NCBI GenBank assembly: GCA_052145115.1
Contig: JBKQPG010000041.1
Coordinates: 9,602-73,601 of the forward strand
Length of the DNA: 64,000 nucleotides
Source: CAIVVT01 sp052145115
Lineage (GTDB): Bacteria; Acidobacteriota; Terriglobia; Bryobacterales; Bryobacteraceae
Direction: 5' to 3'
Positions 23,226-31,696 of the stretch are shown piece by piece. Under the pieces are notes generated by a model that worked only from the letters and a program-made list of their open reading frames with translations, was not told the DNA's origin and searched no databases. Position 1 is the stretch's first letter. Each line of letters begins with the position of its first letter. The position numbers were made by a program, and so were the translations under genes.

Positions 23226-26066
23226 CTACTGAAATTCGACGATCGCGGTCTCCCGGGCCGGGACCAGGAGCCGTCCGTCCACGATCTGCGCCGAGCGGCG
23301 AAGATCCAGCATCCCACGACAGGCGAAGGCCGGCTTCAGGACCAGATGCGCGTCGCGGTCGGAGTTGTTGTAGACATAAGCCAGACGGCGGCCCTGCAGG
23401 TCGGTGATGCGGTACTCGGCGTGCTCGGCGGTGCTGCCGGGTTCCGCCGCTAGCTGCAGCTCGGGCTGTAGCCCGGATTGGCGCGCCACCATGGAGAGGA
23501 AGCGGCGCCAACTGGCCGGGTCCAGCTCCGCGGCCAGCCAATAGAGATTCCCGCGCCCGCGCTGCTGGCGCAGGAGCGCGGGGACACCGTCCGCGAAGCG
23601 GGCCTGCACCTGGTCTGCGGGGCCCTCGAGCACCTGCCGGGCGCCGAGTGCTTCCAATCGCAATCCACTCACGGTGAACGGCAGGCGCGGCAATTCAGCC
23701 AGGTTGTATTCGGTGACGACCTGCTCGCCATGGGTGAGCGGCGCCGGCTCGCGCCGGAGCATGCGGAGCCCCAGCCGGGCGAGCGTGCCGGCCGGGCGGG
23801 CGTACTCGTCGGCCAACAACGAATCGGGAGATACAATCAGCGTGCCGCCGCCTTCCACCCAGTCAAGAATGGCATCCGTCACCGGTTGCGGAACGAACTC
23901 CGCGCCGGGCAGCACCAGGATCTTGCGCCGGGCGAGGTCGCCGGCGAGGATCTTCTTCTCGGTGGTCAGGCCGACGTACAACCCCGCGGCCTGCGAGGCA
24001 TTGTAGAGGCGGCGCAGCGAGGACAGATAAGGGAAAGTCCCGATGACCGCCGATTCGTCGGGCGGCTGCTGCAGCATGGAGGACTTCGAATAGAGCAGCG
24101 CGACGGGACGCGGGGCGCTGCCCAAGGCGGCGATTTCGCGGCTCAAACGGCGCACGTCTAGCGCGTCCCGCATGGCCTTGGCCAGATCACTCAGGGGGAT
24201 GGTATAGCTCTGCGGGAAACTGGTGGTCCATTCGTTGATTGGCTCATTGGGAGTCCAATGCATATCGTTGTTCCACCACCACATCGAGATGGCGGCATCG
24301 CCGTGGAGGAAGCTCGGCAAAATCTGGTGCAGAACGCCGTGATATTCGAAATCCTGGACCGGCTGAGCGCCGGCCAGGGTATGCAGGTACTCGGGCATCA
24401 GAGTATCCAGAGCGTAATTCTCCTCCAGCAGCACGCTGGTCAGGCCGGAGTCTGTCAATTCCTCTTCGTCCACGCCGGTCCAGAAGGCCGGATCGAAGGA
24501 GTAATACGGCGAGCCCACCGTGAGGGGCTGGCGCGGCGCCCAGCGGCGGACCTGATCCCCGGTCCAGCGGAGCTGTTCGATGAAACGGTAGAGGTTGAAG
24601 CTAGCCCAATCGAACCACAGCGCGCGATTGCTTGCGGCCTGCTCGGGACGCGGCATGGGGACGCTCGAGAAGCCCTCGTAGCCGGCGCCCCAGATGGCGT
24701 CGGCCTTGCGCACGTCGCTGTATTTGCGCTCCAGCCAGCGCGCCCACATCTGGCGGGTGCGCTCGCAGTAGCACACGTAGGCGTATTCAAAATCCATGTT
24801 CTGGACGAGATGGCCGCGGTCGCCGGCGTGCTCGCGTTCGTACTGCTCGATCATTTTGGCGATGGCATCGCGGGTGTGCGGGCTCTCCAGGCAGATGATG
24901 ACCGGGGGCCCGAGGACTTCCCACGATCCTTCATCGCGGATGAACGCGCTGGCGTGATCCCAACCCACGCGATGCGTATCGGGGTACTGCTGGTAGGCCT
25001 GCCAGATGGGCTGCTTTTCGACGTTGAAGCGGTCCCCGCCAGCTACCAGCGACGCTCCGTAATCGGTTTCGTTGCTGGCGAACCAACGCTGCAGCGGGCT
25101 GTGATTGTTGTAGAGCATGGCGAAGATCAGCGACGGATCGGCGCCCAGACGGAAATACCCGTCGCGGATTTCCAGCTGGCCGTAATCCGGCAGCGGCGGC
25201 ACCACGCGGGCCGCGGCGCGCCCCTGCTGGACGGCGACCAGGGTGCGCTGCTGGTCGCGCGCGCCTTCCAGCAGCAGGTTCAGCACGGTGCGCTGTTCGG
25301 CAGTCCGATCCTGCCAGAACGCCACCAGCCGCTTTTGAAATGCCACCTGGGCGAGATACGGATAGATCTCGGCGTAGGCGGTCTCCAGGCCGCGCGCCCT
25401 GGCGCGTTCGATTTCGGCGGCCAAGTCAGCCAGGGCCTTTTCGGTTTCAGCGCGCAGCGCACGCAGGCCGGGCTCCGTTTCCCGGAACAGCAGATCTCCG
25501 TAAGGCTGCTTCTGCAGTTTGGCCGGCTCCGCACTGAGACGCGGATTGGAAATCAGCAGGGTCCTCGCCTGGGGAAACATCAGCTCCAATCCGTCGCGCA
25601 GAAACAGCGGCTGGAAGAACACGCCGAGCCAGGCGATGCGCCGGGCATCGATGGGGTGCTGGCGCGGGGATTGCATCTTCTCGAGGCTGATCTCGACGGT
25701 GCTGCGGCCGGGACCGATCACGAATCCATCGAAAGTGCCGCCGGTGTAGGTTTCCACAAGCGGATGTGAGGCCTGGTTGGAAAGGCGCACGAAGACGGAG
25801 AGCGGCTCGCGGTAGGGGTTCTGCACTTCAAAGCGCAGCGAGGAGAAGGGGCTGAAGTCGCGCACGGGCAACTGGAGCGTTTCCAAGCCGGTGGTTTCAT
25901 AGCCGCGCCAAAGGGTGACGCGCACGGCGTTGCCGGAGGCGGGCTGGAGATCGCAATGCGCGCACGACGCCGTGCCCGGCGCGAACAAGCCTTCCAGGCT
26001 GCGCTCGGGGCCGGCGGCCCAGGCCGCCGCCGTCAGACAAAGCACCAATGAGAAGCTGGCTCGCAT
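23226..26066 (-). CDS. Secreted GH-A clan glycosidase, GH42 beta-galactosidase-like
   Basis: 946 residues with a signal peptide (residues 1-18). An N-terminal beta-sandwich of about 190 residues precedes a TIM-barrel region (MDFEYAYVCYCERTRQMWARWLERKYSDV, the typical W-x-x-F/W-L-x-x-K-Y of GH42). A Rossmann-like trimerisation-type domain follows (YNASQAAGLYVGLTTEKKILAGDLARRKILVLPGAEFV, then LDWVEGGGTLIVSPD). Acid catalysts are likely in the MDFEYAY and LLEENYALD segments, but I cannot assign them firmly. The enzyme should attack beta-galactoside or related chains outside the cytoplasm. It is divergent from the GH106 rhamnosidase, and its stop is five bases from the S46 stop in convergent orientation. 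Confidence 0.75.
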   Translation of the reverse strand: MRASFSLVLCLTAAAWAAGPERSLEGLFAPGTASCAHCDLQPASGNAVRVTLWRGYETTGLETLQLPVRDFSPFSSLRFEVQNPYREPLSVFVRLSNQASHPLVETYTGGTFDGFVIGPGRSTVEISLEKMQSPRQHPIDARRIAWLGVFFQPLFLRDGLELMFPQARTLLISNPRLSAEPAKLQKQPYGDLLFRETEPGLRALRAETEKALADLAAEIERARARGLETAYAEIYPYLAQVAFQKRLVAFWQDRTAEQRTVLNLLLEGARDQQRTLVAVQQGRAAARVVPPLPDYGQLEIRDGYFRLGADPSLIFAMLYNNHSPLQRWFASNETDYGASLVAGGDRFNVEKQPIWQAYQQYPDTHRVGWDHASAFIRDEGSWEVLGPPVIICLESPHTRDAIAKMIEQYEREHAGDRGHLVQNMDFEYAYVCYCERTRQMWARWLERKYSDVRKADAIWGAGYEGFSSVPMPRPEQAASNRALWFDWASFNLYRFIEQLRWTGDQVRRWAPRQPLTVGSPYYSFDPAFWTGVDEEELTDSGLTSVLLEENYALDTLMPEYLHTLAGAQPVQDFEYHGVLHQILPSFLHGDAAISMWWWNNDMHWTPNEPINEWTTSFPQSYTIPLSDLAKAMRDALDVRRLSREIAALGSAPRPVALLYSKSSMLQQPPDESAVIGTFPYLSSLRRLYNASQAAGLYVGLTTEKKILAGDLARRKILVLPGAEFVPQPVTDAILDWVEGGGTLIVSPDSLLADEYARPAGTLARLGLRMLRREPAPLTHGEQVVTEYNLAELPRLPFTVSGLRLEALGARQVLEGPADQVQARFADGVPALLRQQRGRGNLYWLAAELDPASWRRFLSMVARQSGLQPELQLAAEPGSTAEHAEYRITDLQGRRLAYVYNNSDRDAHLVLKPAFACRGMLDLRRSAQIVDGRLLVPARETAIVEFQ

Positions 26067-26323
26067 TTCGTCTCTCCATTCCAGTGGGCTGTCGCACTGA
26101 CTCTATCAATTCCCGCTTTGCAGTTCGATGGGGCGTGAAACCCGGCCGCGGAGCTTGCTCGATCGAGTCGCCGGCGGCCCGCGGAGGGCGGTCGGCGGCT
26201 TCGGCAGATACGGCGCGTGGGGCAGTGCAGGGCCGACGGGGAGGTTGGCCGGGCGGCGGTGACGGGTCCAGCCGTCAGCGATATACTCTCAAGCGAACTC
26301 GTTTGAAAGGTTGGTCATACTAC

Positions 26324-29300
26324 TTGCACATTCCCCGTTCGTCTTCCTCGCATCTGTTTCTCGCCCTGTGCGGCGCACTGACATTGCTTCCCGGCGCCGG
26401 CGCACAACCCGCCGCGGACCCGCTGCGCGCGGGATTCGAGGCGCCCCCGCCGGCGGCGAGGCCGCGCGTGTGGTGGCACTGGATGAACGGCAACATCACG
26501 CAGGAAGGGATCCGCCTGGACCTGGAGTGGATGCATCGCACGGGCCTGGGCGGCGTGCAGATCTTCGACGCCGCGCTGAACACTCCGCAGGTGGTGGAGA
26601 AGCGCCTGGTGTACATGACCCCGGAGTGGAAGGACGCCTTTAAGTACGCCACCACGCTGGCCAGTTCGCTGGGTCTCGAGGTGGCCATCGCCAGCTCGCC
26701 CGGCTGGAGCGAGACCGGGGGCCCATGGGTTCCGCCGGCCGAGGGCATGAAGAAATACGTGTGGAGCGAGACGCCGGTGGCCGGCGGCCAGCCGTTCCAC
26801 GGCGTGCTGGCGAGCCCGCCCGCAGTCACGGGGCCGTTCCAGAACCTGCCGCTGGAGTGGCGCTACGAGGCGGCCGGCGCAGAGCATCCGAGGCCGCATT
26901 TCTACGCCGACTCGGCGGTGGTGGCTTTCCGGCGCCGCGCCTCGGACCTGCCGGCCGCGGCGCTGCAGGCGGTGATCACGTCGTCGGGCGGTCCGCTGGA
27001 CGCCGCCGCGCTGAGGGCCGGCGCCACTGGGAAGCCGGTCGAGCTGCCGGTGCCGGGGGCCGGCGAGTCGGCGTGGATTCAGTTTGAGTTTCCCGCGCCG
27101 CAGACCATCCGCGCCGTCAGCCTGGCCGTCCACGAGGCGGCCGACTGGCAACTGGCCATGTACGGAGCCTCCAATCCCGAGAAGTCGCTGGAGGCGAGCG
27201 ACGACGGCAAGAGCTTCCGCCTGGTGGCCGTGCTGCCCAACGGCGAGACGGCTGAACACACCACTTCGTTCGCGCCCGTCACGGCGCGCTACTTCCGGGT
27301 CTTATTCAAGCGCGTCCCGCGCCGAGGCACCGTCTCCGACATCGCCGTCGGGCGGGCGGCGGGCGGCAGCACTCATTATGAGATCTTCGACCTGGCGCTG
27401 ATCGCCGGCGCGCGCGTGAACCGCTTCGAGGACAAGGCGGCGTTCGGAACCGTCCCCGACCTGTACCCGGTGGTCACGCCGGAAAACGGGCCCGACGACA
27501 TCATTGCGCGCGGCGATGTGGTCGATCTCACTTCCAAAATGAGTCCCGACGGCACGCTGGACTGGACCCCGCCGGCGGGCGACTGGGTGGTGCTGCGGAT
27601 GGGCTATTCGCTGCTGGGCATTACCAACCACCCGGCCACGGCCGAAGCAACAGGACTGGAGGTGGACAAGCTCAACGGAAGCTACGTGCGCCGCTACATG
27701 GAGAACTACCTGGACAGCTACAAGCAGGCCGTGGGCGCGGAGTGGATGGGCAAACGCGGCATCCAGTACATAGTCACCGACAGTTGGGAGGCGGGCTCGC
27801 TGAACTGGACCGATGACATGCTGGACCAGTTCCGCAAACGGCGGGGCTACAATCCCGTGCCCTGGCTGCCGGTGCTGACGGGGCGCATTGTCGGCTCCAC
27901 GGAGGCGAGCGAAGGCTTCCTGTGGGACTTCCGCAAGACCATCGCCGACCTGATCTCCGACGAGCATTACGGCCAGGTGCAGGCGGCGGTGGAGGCGCGC
28001 TCGATGGGCCACTACGGCGAGTCGCACGAGGGCGGGCGGGCGTTCGTGGGCGACGGGATGGAAGTGAAGAAGCTGGACGACGTTCCGATGAGCGCGATGT
28101 GGACGCAACGGCCGGGCGTGAACCACGAGCAGTTCGGCTACAACGCCGACGACCGCGAGTCGGCGTCGGTGGCGCACATCTATGGGCAGAATCTGGCCGC
28201 GGCGGAGTCCATGACGGCAGCCGAGGCGCCGTGGGCGTGGTCGCCGGCGACGCTCAAGCCGACCGCCGACCAGGAGCTGATCAACGGCATCAACCGCTTC
28301 GTGATTCACGAGTCCGCGCACCAGCCGCTGGTGGACAAGGCGCCGGGCCTGACGCTGGGACCGTTCGGGCAGTGGTTCAACCGGCACGAGACGTGGGCCG
28401 AATTCGCGGCTCCCTGGATCGACTACCTGGCGCGCTCGGCCTACATGCTGCAGCAGGGCCGCTTTGCGGCCGACGTGCTGTACTTCTACGGCGAGGACTC
28501 CAATCTGACGGCGCTATTCGACCGCAAGGGGCCGGACGTGCCCGTCGGCTATAACTTCGATTACCTCAACGCCGACGGATTGATCCACGCGCTGAGAGTC
28601 GAGGGCGGCGCGATTGCCACGCGCTCGGGCATGCGCTACCGCGTGCTGGCGCTGGATCCGTACAGCAGACACATGTCGCTGCCGGTGCTGCGGGCGCTGC
28701 ACTCGCTGGTGCGCGCGGGCGGGGTGGTGTGCGGCGCGAAGCCCGTGGGAACGCCGAGCCTGGCCGACAACGCGGCCGAGTTCCGGCGGCTCAACGACCA
28801 GCTTTTCGGAGACGGTTCGGGCGTCCACACCGTGGGCCGGGGCCGGGTGTACGCGGGCTCCGACGCCGCGGCCGCGCTGCGGGAGCTGGCCGTGGGGCCG
28901 GACTTCGACCCGCAGCCTGCATCGGCTGCCGAAGTCCCGGCCGGACAAGTGCGGTTTGTGCACCGCATCCTGGGCCACGGCGACCTGTACTTCGTGGATA
29001 ATCGCACCGAGAGCGAAGTCTCTCTCAACGCCAGCTTCCGCGTCTCCGGCTACGCGCCCGAACTGTGGTACGCCGAGACGGGCGAGACCAAGCCGGCCGC
29101 GTACAGCATGCAGCAGGGCCGCACCACGGTGCCGCTCAAGCTGGAGCCGTGGGGGACGGTGTTCGTGGTCTTCCGCAAGCCGACCAAGAGCCTCGAGCGC
29201 AAGCTGCCCAGCGTGCGCGAGACCCCGCTGATCACGCTGGACACTACCTGGGAGGTCAGCTTCCAGCCGGGCCGTGGCGCGCCGGCCACGGCGAAGTTCG

Positions 29301-29713
29301 ACAAGCTCACGCCGTGGAACGAGAGTGCCGACCCCGGCATCCGCTACTTCTCCGGCACAGGCACGTACCGCGTTTCGTTCCAGACGCCGGCCGGCTGGGC
29401 CGCCATGCACGGCCGGTTGTGGCTCGACCTGGGGGACGTGAAGAACCTGGCCGCGGTGACGTTGAACGGCCACCGGCTGGGCGTGGTGTGGCACGCGCCG
29501 TTCCGTGTCGACCTGACGGCCGCGCTGTATGAGGGCGAGAACCAGCTCGAGGTTCAGGTGGTCAACTCGTGGGTGAATCGCATGATCGGCGATGAGCAGC
29601 CGGGGGCCACGAAGTACACCTTCGCGGACGTGAAGCCGTACAACGCCAAGTCGCCGCTGTGGAGCTCGGGCCTGCTGGGCCCGGTGCGGCTGGTGGTGGT
29701 CGAATCCGAGTAG
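26324..29713 (+). CDS. GH106 alpha-L-rhamnosidase, secreted
   Basis: About 1129 residues. RPRVWWHWMNGNITQEGIRLDLEWMHRTGLGGVQIFD is the family's opening strand-helix (read here in pieces), followed by SPGWSETGGPWV, the catalytic barrel with DSWEAGSLNWTDDML, GESHEGG and TAAEAPWAW, a wall of beta domains, and the C-terminal galactose-binding-like domain ending VNSWVNRMIGDEQ. It should hydrolyse terminal alpha-L-rhamnose from polysaccharides such as rhamnogalacturonan. The start is uncertain. The frame is open far upstream with no good ATG; TTG at 26324 gives a 27-residue signal peptide (ending PGAGA), and TTG at 26303 is the alternative. It forms a divergent pair with the GH42-like gene. Confidence 0.88.
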   Translation: MHIPRSSSSHLFLALCGALTLLPGAGAQPAADPLRAGFEAPPPAARPRVWWHWMNGNITQEGIRLDLEWMHRTGLGGVQIFDAALNTPQVVEKRLVYMTPEWKDAFKYATTLASSLGLEVAIASSPGWSETGGPWVPPAEGMKKYVWSETPVAGGQPFHGVLASPPAVTGPFQNLPLEWRYEAAGAEHPRPHFYADSAVVAFRRRASDLPAAALQAVITSSGGPLDAAALRAGATGKPVELPVPGAGESAWIQFEFPAPQTIRAVSLAVHEAADWQLAMYGASNPEKSLEASDDGKSFRLVAVLPNGETAEHTTSFAPVTARYFRVLFKRVPRRGTVSDIAVGRAAGGSTHYEIFDLALIAGARVNRFEDKAAFGTVPDLYPVVTPENGPDDIIARGDVVDLTSKMSPDGTLDWTPPAGDWVVLRMGYSLLGITNHPATAEATGLEVDKLNGSYVRRYMENYLDSYKQAVGAEWMGKRGIQYIVTDSWEAGSLNWTDDMLDQFRKRRGYNPVPWLPVLTGRIVGSTEASEGFLWDFRKTIADLISDEHYGQVQAAVEARSMGHYGESHEGGRAFVGDGMEVKKLDDVPMSAMWTQRPGVNHEQFGYNADDRESASVAHIYGQNLAAAESMTAAEAPWAWSPATLKPTADQELINGINRFVIHESAHQPLVDKAPGLTLGPFGQWFNRHETWAEFAAPWIDYLARSAYMLQQGRFAADVLYFYGEDSNLTALFDRKGPDVPVGYNFDYLNADGLIHALRVEGGAIATRSGMRYRVLALDPYSRHMSLPVLRALHSLVRAGGVVCGAKPVGTPSLADNAAEFRRLNDQLFGDGSGVHTVGRGRVYAGSDAAAALRELAVGPDFDPQPASAAEVPAGQVRFVHRILGHGDLYFVDNRTESEVSLNASFRVSGYAPELWYAETGETKPAAYSMQQGRTTVPLKLEPWGTVFVVFRKPTKSLERKLPSVRETPLITLDTTWEVSFQPGRGAPATAKFDKLTPWNESADPGIRYFSGTGTYRVSFQTPAGWAAMHGRLWLDLGDVKNLAAVTLNGHRLGVVWHAPFRVDLTAALYEGENQLEVQVVNSWVNRMIGDEQPGATKYTFADVKPYNAKSPLWSSGLLGPVRLVVVESE

Positions 29714-29723
29714 CGCGGATTGA

Positions 29724-30389
29724 TCAAAAGACGCGGCGCTTGAGGCGCTCGACGGTGAACTGGGCGGTGTCGGCGATGGCCATGACGGCCATGACGCCGG
29801 CCTGGACGGGGTCGGTGACGACGAGATCGGCGGCGTCGGGAACGGAACCGGCCATGTTCAGACTGATGACCAGCAGGCCCTGGGCGCGGACCTCACGGAC
29901 AGCGGACTCGATGTCGCCGCCCATGAGCGAACCGGCCAGGACCAGGGCGCGGGCGCGGGGCAGGCGGGCGACGGCGCGGACGGCGTCGGCCAGGGTCTGC
30001 TCGCCGACCAGAGGGATGGTATCGACGGAGATGTGCTCGCCGCGGATGTTGTGGCGGTCGGCTTCGCTGATGGCACCGAGGGCGACCTGGCCGACCTGGG
30101 CGCCGCCGCCGACGATGATGATGCGCTTGCCGTAGATCTTGTGCAGGCTCTTTTCGGCGGTGGCGGAGTGAACGACGTCGAGGGCGTTGAGGTCAGCGAG
30201 GAGCGAGGCGGGGTCGCCGGGGAGTTCGATTTCAAAGTAGGTGCGGGCCAGGGCGGAGTCGCGCGTTTCGAAGGACTCGACCGACAGGATGTTGCCGGAA
30301 TGGGCGGCGATGGTGGCCGTGAGGTCGCGCAGGGTGCCGGGCTGGTTGGCGGCCGAGACGAAGATGCCGATGCGGTCCGGAGCGCTCAC
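29724..30389 (-). CDS. ACT-domain protein with DUF5612-like C-terminus
   Basis: 221 residues. An N-terminal ACT domain (RIGIFVSAANQPGTLRDLTATIAAHSGNI) is followed by a helical region and a Rossmann-like half with RIIIVGGGAQVGQVALGAISEADRHNIRGE, ALVLAGSLMGGDIESAVREV and VISLNMAGSVPDAADLVVTDPVQAGVMAV. This two-part design matches proteins first catalogued in methanogens. Its function is unknown; ACT domains usually sense amino acids, and the second half suggests a nucleotide- or sugar-phosphate-like ligand. The GTG start at 30389 overlaps the stop of the KdsC-like gene (four bases), so the two are cotranscribed. That link hints at control of cell-surface sugar synthesis but does not prove it. 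Confidence 0.72.
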   Translation of the reverse strand: MSAPDRIGIFVSAANQPGTLRDLTATIAAHSGNILSVESFETRDSALARTYFEIELPGDPASLLADLNALDVVHSATAEKSLHKIYGKRIIIVGGGAQVGQVALGAISEADRHNIRGEHISVDTIPLVGEQTLADAVRAVARLPRARALVLAGSLMGGDIESAVREVRAQGLLVISLNMAGSVPDAADLVVTDPVQAGVMAVMAIADTAQFTVERLKRRVF

Positions 30390-30964
30390 AGCGCGGCTCC
30401 TTCGGGGGGCAAGTCGGCCTGGTAGTGGGCTAGGATTTCGGGCCACAGGCCGCGGGCGTCGAGGAGAATCTCGGCCACTTCGCGCAGGGCACCGGAGCCG
30501 CCGCAGGCGCGGGTGACGTAATGGGCCAGGGCCTTGACCTCGGGCACGGCGTTGGCGACGGCGACGGCGAGGCCGACGCGGCGCATGAGAATGGCATCGG
30601 TGAGATCGTCGCCGAGATAGGCGACCTGATCGGGCGAGAAGCCGGATTGAGCCAGGATTTCATTGAAAATCGGCAGCTTTTCGGTGTCACCCATGTAGAC
30701 GTAATCGAACTTGCCCTGGCGGCCGCGCTCGGCGGTGGCCTCAGCGCGGCGGCCGCTGATGATGCCGGTGGAGTAGCCGTGGCGCTTGAGCCAGTGCATG
30801 GCGATGCCGTCCTGGGAGTCGAAGCCCTTGGTTTCGAAGATGCCGCCGCCGGGGGCTGGCAGGAACCAGATGCGGCCGTCGGTGAGGACGCCGTCGACGT
30901 CCATCAGGACCAGACGGATTTTGGCGGCGCGGGCGGCGAGTTCAGGAGAAACGGCAGGAGGCAT
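30386..30964 (-). CDS. kdsC: KdsC-like HAD phosphatase (KDO-8-phosphate phosphatase family)
   Basis: 192 residues from the ATG at 30964; an ATG at 30997 would add eleven. HAD motif I is LVLMDVDGVLTDGRIWF, followed by the KdsC-specific FDSQDGIAMHWLK stretch, motif II in IISGRR, Lys in the middle, and motif III-IV in VAYLGDDLTDAILMRRVGLAVAVANA. KdsC removes phosphate from 3-deoxy-manno-octulosonate-8-phosphate during lipopolysaccharide core synthesis and works as a tetramer. No other kds gene is nearby. The overlapping ACT-domain gene downstream is unusual next to kdsC. A broader C0-type sugar phosphatase role is possible. Confidence 0.85.
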   Translation of the reverse strand: MPPAVSPELAARAAKIRLVLMDVDGVLTDGRIWFLPAPGGGIFETKGFDSQDGIAMHWLKRHGYSTGIISGRRAEATAERGRQGKFDYVYMGDTEKLPIFNEILAQSGFSPDQVAYLGDDLTDAILMRRVGLAVAVANAVPEVKALAHYVTRACGGSGALREVAEILLDARGLWPEILAHYQADLPPEGAAL

Positions 30965-31092
30965 GGGGTTAAGAGTGCTCCTTCCAGCGTAGTGCATGGG
31001 GGCATTGAAATTCGGACTACAGCCCGTTCTTTAGCACGCCGTTTGGTTTTCCGGCGATGAGAAGCGAGGATTCGCCAGATCCCGTTCCCAGA

Positions 31093-31672
31093 TTCACGAT
31101 ACTGCCGGTGTCAAGCGAAATCAGGGGCAGGGATGACGGGGAGGCACGGAAGGTGTTGGCAAGGAAGAGGCGAAAGAGGGGTCACCGTTGTGACCGGCCG
31201 AGGGCGCCTGCGCCAGGGGTGCGAATCCATACCTTGGCGTCCGCGCTCCCAGGAACTCGACCAGCACAGGGGGTGGCGGGAGTGCGATTGGCGGAGCGTG
31301 GGAGGGGTGTTCTCGGAAAATTGGAGGAACAAAGCCAAGGGCGACACTTATGTCGCAAAGTGTCGCATTTCGTCATACGGCGTGTGACGGCAGAGTGATT
31401 CGGGAAAGGCCGGGCCGGGAGGCGAGCGAGGATATATAAGAGTCGTTGAATCAGAATGATACATAGAAGAAGGCGGCTCCGATTGGATCGTGAGCCGGGT
31501 GAGTCAGTATGACAATTCGACGGGGGTGTGGTGTCGTGTCGAAATGTCGAATCGGCGGGTGCGCAGGGCTGGGGTGAGCGGTCGAAGCGGGGCAGGCAGT
31601 CTCCGGGTCCAGGGCCATGGCGATTCGAAAGAACCTCAAGATCAAGGGATGGAGGCAGGAGGCTCGGCTAGA
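31093..31672 (+). repeat. Dispersed repeat, copy 1 (inverted relative to copy 2)
   Basis: About 580 bases upstream of tilS that match 63425-64000 read on the other strand, with roughly one difference in eight bases and only short gaps. The right boundary is at about 31672, where similarity stops next to the tilS start; the left boundary lies at or beyond 31093, because the second copy runs off the window. It contains the TGTCGC palindrome (31341-31366) and two small minus-strand frames kept in both copies (31451-31618, 55 codons; 31182-31376, 64 codons). No transposase and no terminal inverted repeats are visible. The bases between 30965 and 31093 show nothing. Confidence 0.9.
31341..31366. 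promoter_or_regulatory. TGTCGC palindrome inside the dispersed repeat
   Basis: GCGACACTT (31341-31349) and AAGTGTCGC (31358-31366) are perfect inverted arms, with an extra TGTCGC between them at 31351-31356. The identical arrangement is kept in the second repeat copy at 63730-63755, and GAGGAACAAAGCCAA precedes it in both. It looks like a protein-binding site upstream of tilS. Confidence 0.5.
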
Positions 31673-31696
31673 CTGGGATTGAAACCAGGTTTGCGA

